DNA of 64,000 nt. Origin: Rhea pennata. Lineage: Eukaryota > Chordata > Aves > Rheiformes > Rheidae. The position numbers and the translations under genes were made by a program. The notes under the pieces were generated by a model. The model was not told the DNA's origin. It searched no databases and saw only the letters and a program-made list of their open reading frames with translations. Shown piece after piece: positions 39,201 through 52,100 of this stretch. The first letter of the stretch is position 1; the number at the start of each line of letters is the position of its first letter. The DNA lies in contig NC_084664.1 in the NCBI RefSeq assembly GCF_028389875.1, forward strand, positions 119,233,966-119,297,965. The letters are read 5' to 3'.

Positions 39201-39714
39201 CAGTGAGTATATGTAATATATGTTACTTCACCTGTATATATTTGCAAATACAGTTTATTATGTTTTCCTTTGATTCATTATTGCATGCATATTTGATTCA
39301 TATAGTCTGCTCTGTGCATCTTACAGAAACAATTCTGAAAAAAAATGGTACTGTTTTTGCTAAACAGTTAAACTGTATCAATTTCTCAGACTTAAAATTG
39401 CTGACTTCATAAAACAAAATAGCACTTAAATCATAAAAAATCTTTCACAATCTTACTTTAATTTTCTTTCATTTTAATAGTGAAAGTTCTGTCAGAGACC
39501 TGGAAGACAGAGACAGGAAAAGACATCCTTTAAAATATACAGATGTCATTTTAAGGCAGCATTTTATATTCGTATTAAATTCCTTGTGGGAGTGTTTAAC
39601 TACTGATACTGATATTAACCATCTCAATATTTTATAGTTTCTTCCAAAGGTGGTTGCTTTCACTTAAAGTAAAAAAAAAAAAAGTTATGATAACATATCT
39701 GTCTTCCCCTGCAG
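36204..39714 (+). other. SNX16 intron 1
   Basis: Separates the CpG-island exon from the first coding exon, with the acceptor CCCCTGCAG ending at 39,714. If the 35,942 donor is used the intron starts there instead. I see no repeat family or further exon in it. AT-rich patches occur near 37,550. Confidence 0.75.
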
Positions 39715-39818
39715 GTACTATTCTTGAAGAGGAAGGCATGGATCATCAAGTGGATGAACCTTGAACTCCTGGATCAGAAACTGAGGGCTTTTTTGTTTTT
39801 TGTTTTTTTTCATGAAGG
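39715..39818 (+). other. SNX16 5' UTR part of exon 2
   Basis: This 104-base segment contains an upstream ATG at 39,738 with a short frame (MDHQVDEP, stop at 39,762-39,764), a T-rich tract at 39,789-39,810, and an out-of-frame ATG at 39,812 whose frame overlaps the SNX16 start. The leader therefore has features that could reduce or tune translation. Confidence 0.75.
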
Positions 39819-39964
39819 ATGGCAACACCATATGTTCCCGTTCCTATTCCTATTGGAAGTTCATCTTCCAGCTTTACAAACAGAAACCAAAGAAGTTCTT
39901 CTTTTGGGAGTGTGTCAACAAGTTCAAGCTCCTCAAAAGGACAGGTGGAGGACTCTACTGTTGA
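39812..39964 (+). other. Overlapping upstream frame, 50 codons
   Basis: The ATG at 39,812 is 7 bases before the SNX16 start and in another frame, and it stays open to a TGA at 39,962-39,964. Its context is weak (T at -3, A at +4), whereas the SNX16 ATG has A at -3 and G at +4. Leaky scanning to the SNX16 start is therefore expected. Whether the 50-residue product exists is unknown. Confidence 0.4.
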
Positions 39965-40190
39965 TAGTTTTAAAAAGATGAGCGTGCCTGACCAGATTGG
40001 CTCTACGTCATCTGTGTGTAGTAGTCCACTTGTTCGGACTAAGTTTACAGGTATGGACACATCCATAGAATACTGTTCTCAACCCGTAGAAGATATGGAG
40101 CAGAATACAGATTCAAGGAGCTGGGAAGATCGACCATCCACACCTACTATACTGGGTTATGAGGTGATGGAGGAAAGGGCAAAATTCACT
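39819..40190 (+). CDS. SNX16: SNX16 coding exon 1 of 7 (exon 2)
   Basis: Encodes residues 1-124, from MATPYVPV to MEERAKFT, and ends in phase 0 at the donor GTAAGT. It holds the Ser-rich N-terminal region ([16 protein letters not shown]) and the first strand of the PX domain ([14 protein letters not shown]). The N-terminus is one residue shorter than in human because a Thr near residue 20 is absent. The 5' end of the exon is non-coding (39,715-39,818). Confidence 0.98.
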
Positions 40191-43100
40191 GTAAGTTTCA
40201 GGGATAGTACGGTTAATCTTACATAGACATTCAGATAATGATTGAATATACTTTGTATTCTGTTTCGTAAATGAAACCTGCAGTTCAGGAATATTGTAGT
40301 ACTTTGCAAATATCAATCTAGCTTCAAAATACTGTATTCTGGCAGGAAAGTATCCTCCCCATTTTAGTGGTGAGGGAATTGAACCAGTCTTTTCCTGAAA
40401 TTATGTATGCAGAATAGAAATGCTTTGCTCTACTTCAAGTATCATGAATTTCTCCGGGAAAAGTCTTTAAGTTCCTTACAAACTTAAATTCCTTGCAAAA
40501 TTGAACTGGATAATTAAACATCTTAAAATGTAATTTTTATTTTGAATGAGCAGCAAAACACCCTGATATTTAGCTTTTACAGTTACATTGAAGTAAATAT
40601 TGTGTTTCTGAGTACAAACACTGAGCAGGGGAGTTGGACTAGGTGATCTCCCGAGGTCCCTTCCAACCTTACTGATTCTATGACATTGCTGGGTTTAGTT
40701 TCTCACTGGGGGAAACCTATTCCGTTCCGGAGGCCTCAGGGTAAGCTGTCGCATGGGTGGTAGCTTATGGCAAAACACTAGCTTAACTGTTTAAAATGAT
40801 TTTTTTTTCTCAAAATATACAGTAGCTGACAATGCTGTCATAGGTTTTTAATATTATTATGCATGGTAGCATAAAACAAGAGCCCTCAAAATTTTGCATG
40901 TGAGTTAAAGGATTCTTTTAAAATAGTACCTTCAAAGCTAAAACTATAAATGTTGTATGTATGTTGTTATATTGACATAGTTTGATCTGAAAATATGCCA
41001 AAGCATATTCTAGTATGCTTATAGTCATTACATGTGGAAAGCTGGATCACAGTACAAATGAACATTCTTCATATTTAACATAATTGAATGCTTTTTTTGT
41101 TCTTTCTGAATTCACTTCTTATCTTGCCATGTTTGTTTCAGAGAGCAATGGAAACATAAGCAATTAATTAAAGATAAACTTGTAATTATGTGTTAAAGCT
41201 AGTGAGTAAGGAATGCTAAAAAATTTGGTCACTGCTATAGTGCAAAATCAGTGGAAGGAAGTGGAAATGAAATTGAAGTCAATTTTAAAAACTGCAGAAA
41301 GGAGACTTTCTAAAGTTTTCATTCAGTTTGTATAGCATTTTGTTGTTCCCAAGAATATAAATTTGAATTAATTATGCTGGGACATGTACTAACTTTAAAA
41401 GTTAAATATTAGTCTATTTTTGGAGTGCATAGATAGTAAAGCTTAGGAAAAAAAAACTATGGCTAATGTGGAATGTTTGCTTGCTGTTCAGTATTTTTCT
41501 TTTTAGGTCTTGAATTAATTGAAATTTTCACTACTTTAATAAGTTAAGTGGAAATGATAGTGAGATCCTAAATCATCTAGAAATTGGTTTCTAATGCATA
41601 TTTTCATTGAGTATTTTGCATTTATCGAATAAGGCAATTTAAGACTGACTTGAACTTGTTGAATTCTGTTGTTGCTTTCCCCCTAAAGCATGTGTGAATT
41701 AACTGAGAGTCAATTCTGTAATACTTGAGAGCTTTGTTTCTTAATTGCAAGCCTTAAAAAGGAAAAAAATACCTTTTTTTCCTAGTTGTGTAGGAAAACA
41801 AAAAAATGTTTGTTTCAGGTTGACCATATTTTTTTCAGCCAGTAAATCACAAGACCTATTATGTTCCTCATTAGACTTGTTAGGCTGACCGTAATTTGAG
41901 AAGAATACTTTTAAGTTGCCTAATATTTACTTGGAAAACATTCAAAGGGAGGGACAAGCTAGCTAGGGTTGGTTTTTGTTTGTTTTTTTCATAAGTGGAT
42001 ATGTAAGCAATACTTTTGCAAAACTTTTAATAGAATACTCTGTAAATGAACAAACCTATTCCAAAGCTTCTTGTTCTGTGTTTAACTGCATACTAGCAAA
42101 CTAGCTTCATAAGCAGTTCTGCTTTATGAAATCTTTATAAAATAGAGCTTCCTGGTTGTTCAAAGCTTAGTATGACAGGAAGAGTAAAATATTTGGATCT
42201 ACATTTATGCAGAAAAATGCAAGAAAATGGGATTGTATTTGGATGCTGGCTTTGCAGACACATTATACTTACAGAATGGATTTTAAAAGCTAATAGCTTT
42301 TTATAGCTAACATATTGCCTCTGCCCCAGTATGTGATGTCTGTGGGTGCTGCTACTTCAAAGTAGAGGTTAGAAAAGGTTTAAAGAAGAATTTAGTTAAA
42401 TGCCTATTGAGTGATTGTTTATCACTATAGTTCCAGAAATATATTTTTCTTCCTTAGAGATTAGTAATTTTAATCTAAAAGAAAATGTAAATTAAGAAAG
42501 GTAACTCAGTGCAATTGCAAAGTCTCTTTTTTCTTATATTGGAAAAAGTAAGGCTGTGACATGAGAACTGTTTTCCTAGACTTTGTTTCTAATCGAAGTT
42601 ATATTTTATATTTATTGGCTTTAGGCATTTGATCGTTGGTCACTTTTGCCTTTCTCTTAATTTACTCTGCTTTGCACACTCCCACTGCAGTCCTCCAAAA
42701 GGTGATTGATTTTATTGTTGTTGTTGCAATAACCTATTTTCTTGTAAGTTGGGGAATAGTACTGTTGTACTGTTGTTTTGCTACATCTAATTCAAAAGAT
42801 CAGTTATTTCTGGTTTACAATGCTAGTGTAATCATTCTGATGTAGTTACCTACAGAGATGGTTGGGTGTTCATATTCTACCTGGAAAGACAAAAATTGAT
42901 GTTCAAGACAAATCAAAATAGGATTTTTGACAAGACAGAAACAGAACAGGATCTTATTTTTTTTATCCTACATCTTTTTTTCTCTTGTGAACCAAGGCAT
43001 ATGAGCTGTGTTAAAATAATATAAGGCTCAATAGCTGCATGGTTTCTACTGTTGTCTAAAAAGCAGATTGGCCTCCAGAATTAATAAGTAAAACTGAAAT

Positions 43101-46100
43101 TCGGTAGAAGTTAAAGTGGATCTATAAAACATATTTCACTTATCTCTTTGGTTGCAAGGACTTGATTTTTCATAGAGGAGAAATCTGGAAACAGTTCACA
43201 AACGTGCCAAAGAAGGAAGTAGTTAATTATATTTGGAAAAATATAAGAAAATCTTTCCTTAAATTTTGAATTTATTAATACTGTTGTTTTAGAGTTTTTT
43301 TAATTGATGAGTTCTTTCTATTTCATTAAAAAGAAAAAAAAGAAGAATTTCAGCCTTCCAGCCAATGTAGCATGAAGTTCTGCACTTTTTTCTGATGTTT
43401 TTTTTTCCCACACAGGTGTATAAAATACTAGTAAAAAGAACTCCAGAGGAAAGTTGGGTGGTTTTCAGACGGTACACTGACTTTTCCAGGCTTAATGACA
43501 AGGTGAGTGATAAGTTTACAATAGTAAATTCTCAACCAGCTTGCTTCACTCTTATTCTTTGTTTCCTTCTGTTTCATATTTTTGTCACTTTTTCTTCTGC
43601 TTTGGCTTCTTTCCTGCATATAAAACATTTACTATATTATTAAAAGAAACACATAGGATTCTTCATTTTTGCAAAGATTGTGCCTGTGAAATAATCAGTA
43701 TATGGAAGATACTTGAAGTTATTAGTGTGCTTCATAATTTATAGGGTGTGTTAGCACCAAATGTACAGGGAATTACCTCTTACTAATTTTTTTTTTTTTT
43801 TTTGCCTGGACATAGAAGTAGGGCCTGTATCCTTCCTTTTACAGGAATGATCAAGTAATATTAATTTAGACTTCAGTATACTGTCTCCAGTGCAGCAAAA
43901 TCTGGCTTTGAGGGGCATAGGCTGATACTTCTGATGCTCAAAAAAGAGTTATCTTTTGTGTTGATCAGTCTTTAGTTTTTAGAGTTTTTGAAGTTAATTG
44001 TGACATATCGGATCACTATCGGTAGTGTGGAAAACTAAAATGTCACACAACCTTTTTAGACTACATACTTAGATGTTTTCGTTTATACAAATAAAATTTC
44101 TATAATCAAATCTTTGACAAGAATATTTGACTTCTGCCTAGATTTGGAAGAGGAAGTTTTAGCCTTTGTATCATTGGCTATTTTTTTTTCCATCTTTTAA
44201 TATACATCTAAACAATTTTTTTGTTACAATTCTGGAATTCTCTTTAAATTTCAGAATTACGGCACATTTCAAGTAATGCAGCTGGCATTTCTAGATCTCT
44301 TAAGAGTTGAAGAGTAAATGATTGTATGCTCTTATCAGTGCTTCAAAAGACATGATACAATATTTGCAGCTCCCTGTTGATAATACTAGAAATGAAATTT
44401 CATACATGTATACATTTAGGATTTTCTGTACCATATTTGTTATACATTGTACCTTGTTTATATTGAGTTTCTAGCAATGTATAAATACATTATGTTAAAC
44501 ATGACTCTATAACATAATGTATTTATACATTGCTAGAAACGCAATATATAGAGTCATTTTTCCAGCCTCCTTCTTGTGATTGGTGGCAGATTATTCATTC
44601 TCTGAAATGATATCAGAAAGTTGCCATTAAACACCCACTGAACTGAATAATTGAGTGCTGTATGTATCATAGTTTGGAGTACTGATTGACAGATGGCTTT
44701 TCAGGAAGACCAAGTAAAGAGAGAAAAGAGCAGGTCTTGCATTGTGTGGTAATGCTTAGATAAATGCTTGTTCTCAAGTCCAAGCTGATCTGAGAGTTGG
44801 ACTTAGAAATGACTGAAAATGGAGAAAAGAATAGGGACAACTTAACAATAGAACATATGTAGATAAAATTACACAGACCAGATGAATGCAGTTTCTCTGA
44901 AAAAAAAAAACAAAAAAAAAAACATAAAATAGACAGGAATAGGATCCTGGGAAGAATTTGGATGCAACTTCCATTACTTTCTTAAAAATTTTTAGTATAG
45001 GGCAGTAAATAAAAACTAATGAGAATAAAAGACATCAGAATGATGAACTCTCCTTCTTTTGAGAAACATAAGCGTAGAGTGAATTAAGCATCAGAAGAGC
45101 AGAATTCAAACCCAATAAACTAGAGAGTTTTGACATTCAAAACATTTCTTTCCAGGAGATGAAAAGGATATGAAAATGTCATGCCTATTGAAAGAAAACA
45201 AAAGGCAATGGCATACTAGTCTAATGCAAAGGAAAGAGAAATATGTTACCAGTATGGGTACATGAGAAGTCCTCTAGTGATTTCAGAAACAAAAGCAATC
45301 AATCAGAAGAGAAGAATACACAAACAGAGGTCAGCACAAAGGAGTAGCACAAACCTGGAAAAGAATAAGGCAGAAGTGCTGAGATGCAGGAAAAAACTGT
45401 CACAGGATGACTGAAGCAATAAAGCTCTATTAATTATTAGAGACAGAACTAATAGGAGAGAGGAAAATACAGGTGCGTTACTTGAAAGCAAACTATGGAA
45501 AGCAAATAGAAAAGGATATGGCAAAGACAAAAATTGTCTTTCTCCATAATTTTAACAAAAACATTAATTTGAGAGCATGTTGAATATGATGGAATCTGAG
45601 GGATTTGAAGCTTAAGGACACCTAGTGGATTGGAGAAATGTGTGAAAAATGCACTTTTATCTTGAGAAAAGATGCAAGAACTTTGTGTGGTTTATTACGC
45701 TACCTGTAAAGGTGTTAAATAATAAAATGGCCAGTTCTTAAGAAGCAAGAACTTAACTATTTTTCCCCGAGGGTGTGCATTCTTTCCTTCATGTGACATG
45801 CATGATCTATCACATAATGATGTAGGAGACATCTAGGAAGTATTCTGGGTCTATGTAAGGTGTCACAAGCAGCGAACTTGTCTGACCCACAGTTTTTTCT
45901 GCTGCACATGAGGAGTGCTTGAGAAGGAATACCTCAAGAGTATGTTGTTGAAAGTGGATTTGTTGACAGCTTTCTCAAACTCTTCATCCACAAAAGGAGC
46001 AATCTGTGGGTAGACATACTCTTCCCTTACAAAGAAAATGGTGTGATCTGCATAAAGAGACAAGTGAAATCATCATTAAATAGAAATCCAGCTGGTTGAA

Positions 46101-49100
46101 ATGCTTTCCCAGCCATGGTTATCTATCATCCTCTCTACAATTAAGATTATACAGGACCTTCTTTTGTTATCTCTTCTGGGTCCTGTGCCATTCAGTATTT
46201 CATTAACTAACAGGGGTTATGGGGCGTGGAAGATACTTACATGCATGGTGATGATGATAATTTTGTAATAGGTGAAGGAACCTATTGAAGATGATCAAAG
46301 ACAAAAATAGTCTTTTTATCAGACTGAGTTTTGTCTTATTAGATGACATGTACAATGTTGTCAGGAAACACTAAATGCACAAAGTAAGAAGACTTTGACA
46401 ATAAACAATTGTACAGATAAGGAACTAATAGTCACCATAGACTACAAATTAACTGTGCAGTGACTGTGATCTTAAAAGGCACTTTTCTCATGTTATGAAC
46501 AAACATAAGCCCCTAAGGTGGTTATTTCTCTAAAATGTTTAGTGAGATTCTAGCTGGAATACAATGTTTGGTTTTGTTATGTTTTGTTTAATTTTTTTAA
46601 CTTAATCTGCTGAAGAGTTACTGAGGAACTTTTTTCTGAGAGTCCATAAAGCATAGTTAAAAACAGCAATCTTATTGTCACAGTGCTTAAATTTGTTACG
46701 CAAAGATCAACATGCCCACTGAACGGTTGTCCTGCAGCTATGTAAACATTGAGTGCTAAAATGTTTTCTGAGGAGATTCTGGAATCTCTGTTATTGGAAC
46801 ATTCATATAAATGTATTAGATATATTCAGTACATCTGACAGAATTTTGCTTGATCCTGTCTTCATGAAAAGATTAACTGTTTCTTGTGGGAATTGCAGTT
46901 ACATTAGTTTTGTAAAACCTGTTTTGTTCGCTGTAAATCCAGATTTTATGTGTGTGCATCAAACATCCCATTTAAGAAGACAAATCTAAAGGTGTTTTAT
47001 GAAAGTGTTAAGGTTTTGTTATGTTCATGCATTGTAGAAAAGTAAGTAAATTGGCATTCTTGTCCAAGTTGAGCATTGTATAATTTTAAGCCTCTATTTA
47101 ATTCCATATTTCATTTCTGAATTAAAGAAAGACATTCTAGGTATTTCTGACACTGAATATATCTAATTGCTGTTTAGGTAAGCCAAGGGTATAATTTTGC
47201 ATGTTAGTACTAAGAATTATGCCACATCTATGTATAAATAGTTTGGGTCTTCAAGGAGATGCTAGAAGTATTTCATGCATCTGTCATAATTCATTCTGAT
47301 CCAGAAGTTTTTCCTCAAAAAAGATGAATTGAAAGTGTTGAAGGTCTGTAATGGCATTTATATTTTTTTATTTATATGATACTTTTTGTCTCTGAGTACT
47401 TTAGAAGAAACATCACCAAAATGATTACCCAGATATCTAACACTTACTACTTACATAACACTTTCTTATACTTACTAACTTAGTAAGTTCGGGAGCAAAA
47501 CAAAAACAGAAGTGAAAAAATCTTTATGTGGTGAATTTGAGGTCATTTGATTGCCTAAGGCAAAACAGGAAGCAGTAGAACTGTGCCTAGAATCTATACA
47601 ACAATTTGGATTGAACTTATAGTTGAGACTTACCTAGTGCTTGAATTTAACAGAAGATGAAAACATCCTGTAATTCTGAGTAAAGTTCAATGCCTTCATC
47701 AATTTCAATATTTCGTACTGGCGTTTTTTGTATCTCTCCATTCATCTTTGGTTTCTATTTCAGCTGAAGGATATGTTTCCAGGCTTTCGATTGGCTCTTC
47801 CACCAAAGCGCTGGTTCAAGGATAATTATAATCCTGACTTCTTGGAAGATCGACAGTTGGGACTACAAGCATTCCTCCAAAACCTAGTAGCTCATAAAGA
47901 TATTGCTAACTGGTACATGATTTGAATTTTATGGGTTATGTTTTTTCTACTCAAACTGCTAGCATAGGCCATTAAATTCCAGCAGTATGTCTTTGAGCAG
48001 CACAGTATAGAATTTTGTTAATGTTGTGCAATTAGTCATTATATGCATTATTTGGTGTCCTATTAAATTTATTACATTTTAACCTTAAGCACAAAAAGGC
48101 CATTGCAGTATTTTGAACTGTGCATGGTTAACTACAAACTGCATGCAGTAGTATTTAATTTAAAAATGTTAGACTAACCCATTTTTTACTTCTAAAGAGT
48201 CTTTTCTGAACAGTGAAAGCAGATTTGATGTAGTCATAGTTTATATTGCAATGAAGCATTAGGTTTTCATAATGTTAAGCCCTTACAATGTTATGCAGTA
48301 ACTTCTTAAAATTTGCATTAAACTGGCATAATGTGCATTACCTGACATAATAAGAGAAGTACTTTTACAGATTACTTTACATAAGCAAATGTCAAAACAA
48401 GTCAAAGAAGACTGAAGAAGAGTCTAAAAAATCATAATATGATTAAGTAACCAAGTGCAGAGGTCTTACTGACCAAAGTCTTTTTTTTCAAGATCCTGCC
48501 AAGCCTGGCAGAGAAGAGCGGCATAATTCTGGCAAATTAAATGTAACATCATATTAATATAGGCCAAAGAAGAATTTTAAGAAGCAAGTTGCTAAAGGCA
48601 TAGCTGTTAGTTCTAAATACTTTTTCCAACATCAGAAATAGAAAATCTTGGGGAATTCTTGATCATCTTCTGACCTAAGTAAAAGGATCATTCAGGAAAG
48701 ATCAGACTGTTGTGAAATTCCTAAATGCTTTTTTCATACTAGCATTCATTTCAGAGCAAATGAGAGGTTACTTTACCAGTTCCATTCTTTTGAGGAACTA
48801 TCTTCAATTGAAATATCATTAAAAATGAAGAGTAAGAAATTGTCCAGAGCAAACAGGATTCCCTCAAGAATTTTACAGGAACTAAAATGTAAAATTGCTG
48901 AACAAGTAAGTTTCAGAATTTCCTCATTTTTAAGATTAAGATTGGGCGCAGTGGTGAGCATGCCAAAAAAGGGATTCTTCTCTAAACATCAGTTACTGCT
49001 GTGTTACTAGACATAGAATAGTAAGCTAGATGGACTGAATGTCTCTGAAGATTATATGCTGAGTGTCACATTGTTGCAGCTAGTCTGGGATTTCAGCTAG

Positions 49101-52100
49101 TTTATTTGTATGTTGATGATGGTCCAAAATGATTGGACAAAACACTGTAAAAATCTTTCATGATCTAATGCAAAAACAAGTATATAGCTTTTGAAAACAT
49201 TTCTAATCAGATCTAGAAGGGAATTTAAATGGTTGTGGAGTTGTTAGTTAGAGCGTAGATAATAGTAGTGTGAGGGTGGTTTTTTTTTTTAAAAAAAAAA
49301 AGTTTTGGCTGTGTAAGACTCTGCCTTAAATTTTAAGTTATTTTAAGCCTTACATTTTAGGATGTAAGGCTTGCATATAATGAAGGTCTGGATTCTTCAT
49401 GAAATTATTAAATTGGGAAGGTTTGATATGTCTGAATTTCCCTGCTTAGTAATAAAAGTTACTATTGAGTTAATATTTGCACTTTATAGCAGCAGTGTGA
49501 GAATCTAACTCTGCTTCTACCATAAAACCTCACCCTTTTACTTCTACAGTTTTGCAAAAAAATCAGAAACTGCTTGAGTCATAGCAAAACCAAACTACCC
49601 ATCTGTCTTTGTAGAGAAATCTTTCCTTTTTATTTATGCACTGTGTTAGTATTGAGATATAGCTAGTATGTAGGAAACTCTCCCTTTAGATAAATTATTT
49701 GTTTTATCTACTGATAATAGCACTAGATTCACAAAGTAGTTTAAAGGTAGAACATAGGCTGGCCTGCAGATCACTGAGTTCAGAATCTGCATTTTATGGA
49801 TTAATTTCTTATCTTTTTTATTGTATTGAAGATTCAGTGAAAGATCAAATTGAAATCCACTCAGAGTTTAGTATGTTCAAGAAAATTTCACATAACCCAG
49901 GAGGTGGGAGAAAGAAGTTTAACCTGCTAAACAAAAGCCTCAGCTGGCTTCGTAAATGATAGCTCTTCTGTTCCCACTCTGTGCAAGGAGCAGCTTGAAA
50001 GGGAGGAACTCAGCTGTTGAGTTTTGTTGTACAACCAGACTCTGTGTGCACGGCACTGACTTTCCTGCCCTGAGCTGCTGCCCTTAACACTGTTTTGGCA
50101 TTGCTGTCTTTCTTGAGAAGGATGTCAGCTGGCTTAGGAGTGAAAAAGAAAGGAAGGATCCATGCATAGCAGCAGTGCTACATGATGTGGAAGATGTGTG
50201 TGAACTATCATAGTATTAAGACAGAATTTTCTCCTATTTGTTAAATGAAGAAAAGAGGTATGACATGGAGGGGAAAATAGGGTCAAAGACTCTCAAAGCT
50301 AGATTGGAAATTAATATTTATGCTACCAAGGAAACATTTTTATAATAGAAACTAAACATGTTCTCAGTGCTCCTAAGTTACAGTGACTTGTGGCATTGTT
50401 TCTTGATTTCCATATGTACAAGACTGAATCTACAGCTCTTGATTTCAAGATGTTTCCAAAACTATAGAAAAGAATATTCTGCAAGCAGCTTTAGCAAGGT
50501 CAAAAATGAGTATGAACTATTAAGTAATTATACATATGAATCGAACATTTGTGCACATTCATTCTTTTGGGTATTCCTTTTTTCATGTGCAAGCATTACT
50601 GGATGTTGTGTCATCTTAATTCTATTGTAGCGAAGTGTAGTATTACTAGCAAAATATAGAAACTAAATATTCTAAATAAACATTTGAACAGAGGTAGGTG
50701 AATGAAGGATAGTTATTGAAGAAAAATAATGAACAGAAATTTTCCCATGTGACAAGTTCTTCTGAGAAAGCCATATGTGAGCTCATTCAGCACAATTTTC
50801 TTCTTCATGAAAAGAACAATTCAACCATAAAAGATGGACTTGAGCATCATGTTAGAAAAGGGTCACTTCAAATAGGCAGATTAAACAATCTGGAAAACAA
50901 ATATACTGTTCTTTTTCATTGAAAGACTACTTTCTACAGCTGAATAACCTTTCATTTGGTAAAGTTTGAGGTTATATTTCTTAATAATTTAAATAATTTA
51001 AAGACTTGTCACTGTCTATCATTTTCTGAGCTAACAGGACGGATAATTTTGTTTTAAGTAGCAAGATTTTTATTATCTTTCAAGTACTTGAAGAAAACTA
51101 TTGTAGTTGTAGACTTTTAGGCCATGGCTTGCACAGATCATAAATCGATTTATGTAAGTCAGTGTTGGGGAGGGTTGAAAAAAGGAAGTTTGTAAGGAAA
51201 GCATGGAGGAGATCTCCACTGTGGACCACATCTATCACAGACTAAGTGGGGAAAGGACTGGATTAGCGTAATAGAAGGAGGAATTTTTTGGGATGTGTAA
51301 AGGCTACTGGTGAAGATGGAGGTGAAGACAAGAATTCAAACCAAATGTTGGCCAAAAAAAAAAAAAATCTTAAAGTCTGCAACAGCAAATTGGAAACAGG
51401 CTTACACAAATCCAGCAACAAAATAAAGGTGAAATACAGCATGCATTTTAGATAAATATTTGTTAGAGCTTTCCTAAAAGTCATGATAGAATCAACAATT
51501 AAGTGTTTACTTAAAAAACGTTTCCCCATTTTGATTACCAAACCTGAACTGTTTGGTCAGACTAGTTGCTGGGAGAAAATAGTGTCCTTTCTTATGTTTG
51601 TACTTAGTGTTTGCTTCAGATAGACAGAATGAGAGGAAGACAGAAAACTACTTCATTTTACTCTTACCTTCCCATGGGACTTGCATGGGAGAAAAAGAAT
51701 GAATTCCTTTAGATTCACATCTTCCATTTTTGTGCATTCATTACAATGGAAGATGATTTACAGACTTGTAAATAGTGAGTGCAAGGTACAGAATTGCTAA
51801 TAAGCCTGTATTATTCTGTTCTAAAGGTATTTGTAGAAGAATGAATTAAACAGCAGGAAAGGTATATTCACAGGAAAATTGGGTGAAGATGCATGTTTGG
51901 GAATAATTGCTTATATAAGCTCTGCAGTTGGAGATAACAGATACCTTATTTTGGAGTAAACCAGAAGATTGTACACACTTTCTTCTTCTGACCTTTGCAA
52001 AACAGTGCATGGATGAACATTGTGACTGTTTCACAATTTCAAGACGACTGTTACACAATTTCAAGATGAATGTATTGGTTGCAAATGTATGTTTAGCAAA

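Larger units (their letters stand above)
43503..47763 (+). other. SNX16 intron 3
   Basis: Donor GTGAGT and acceptor TTTGGTTTCTATTTCAG. It contains a T17 run (43,787-43,803), a long near-perfect hairpin (44,459-44,548), an A-rich tract (44,900-44,922) and a coding-like minus-strand frame at 45,863-46,063. Confidence 0.9.
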
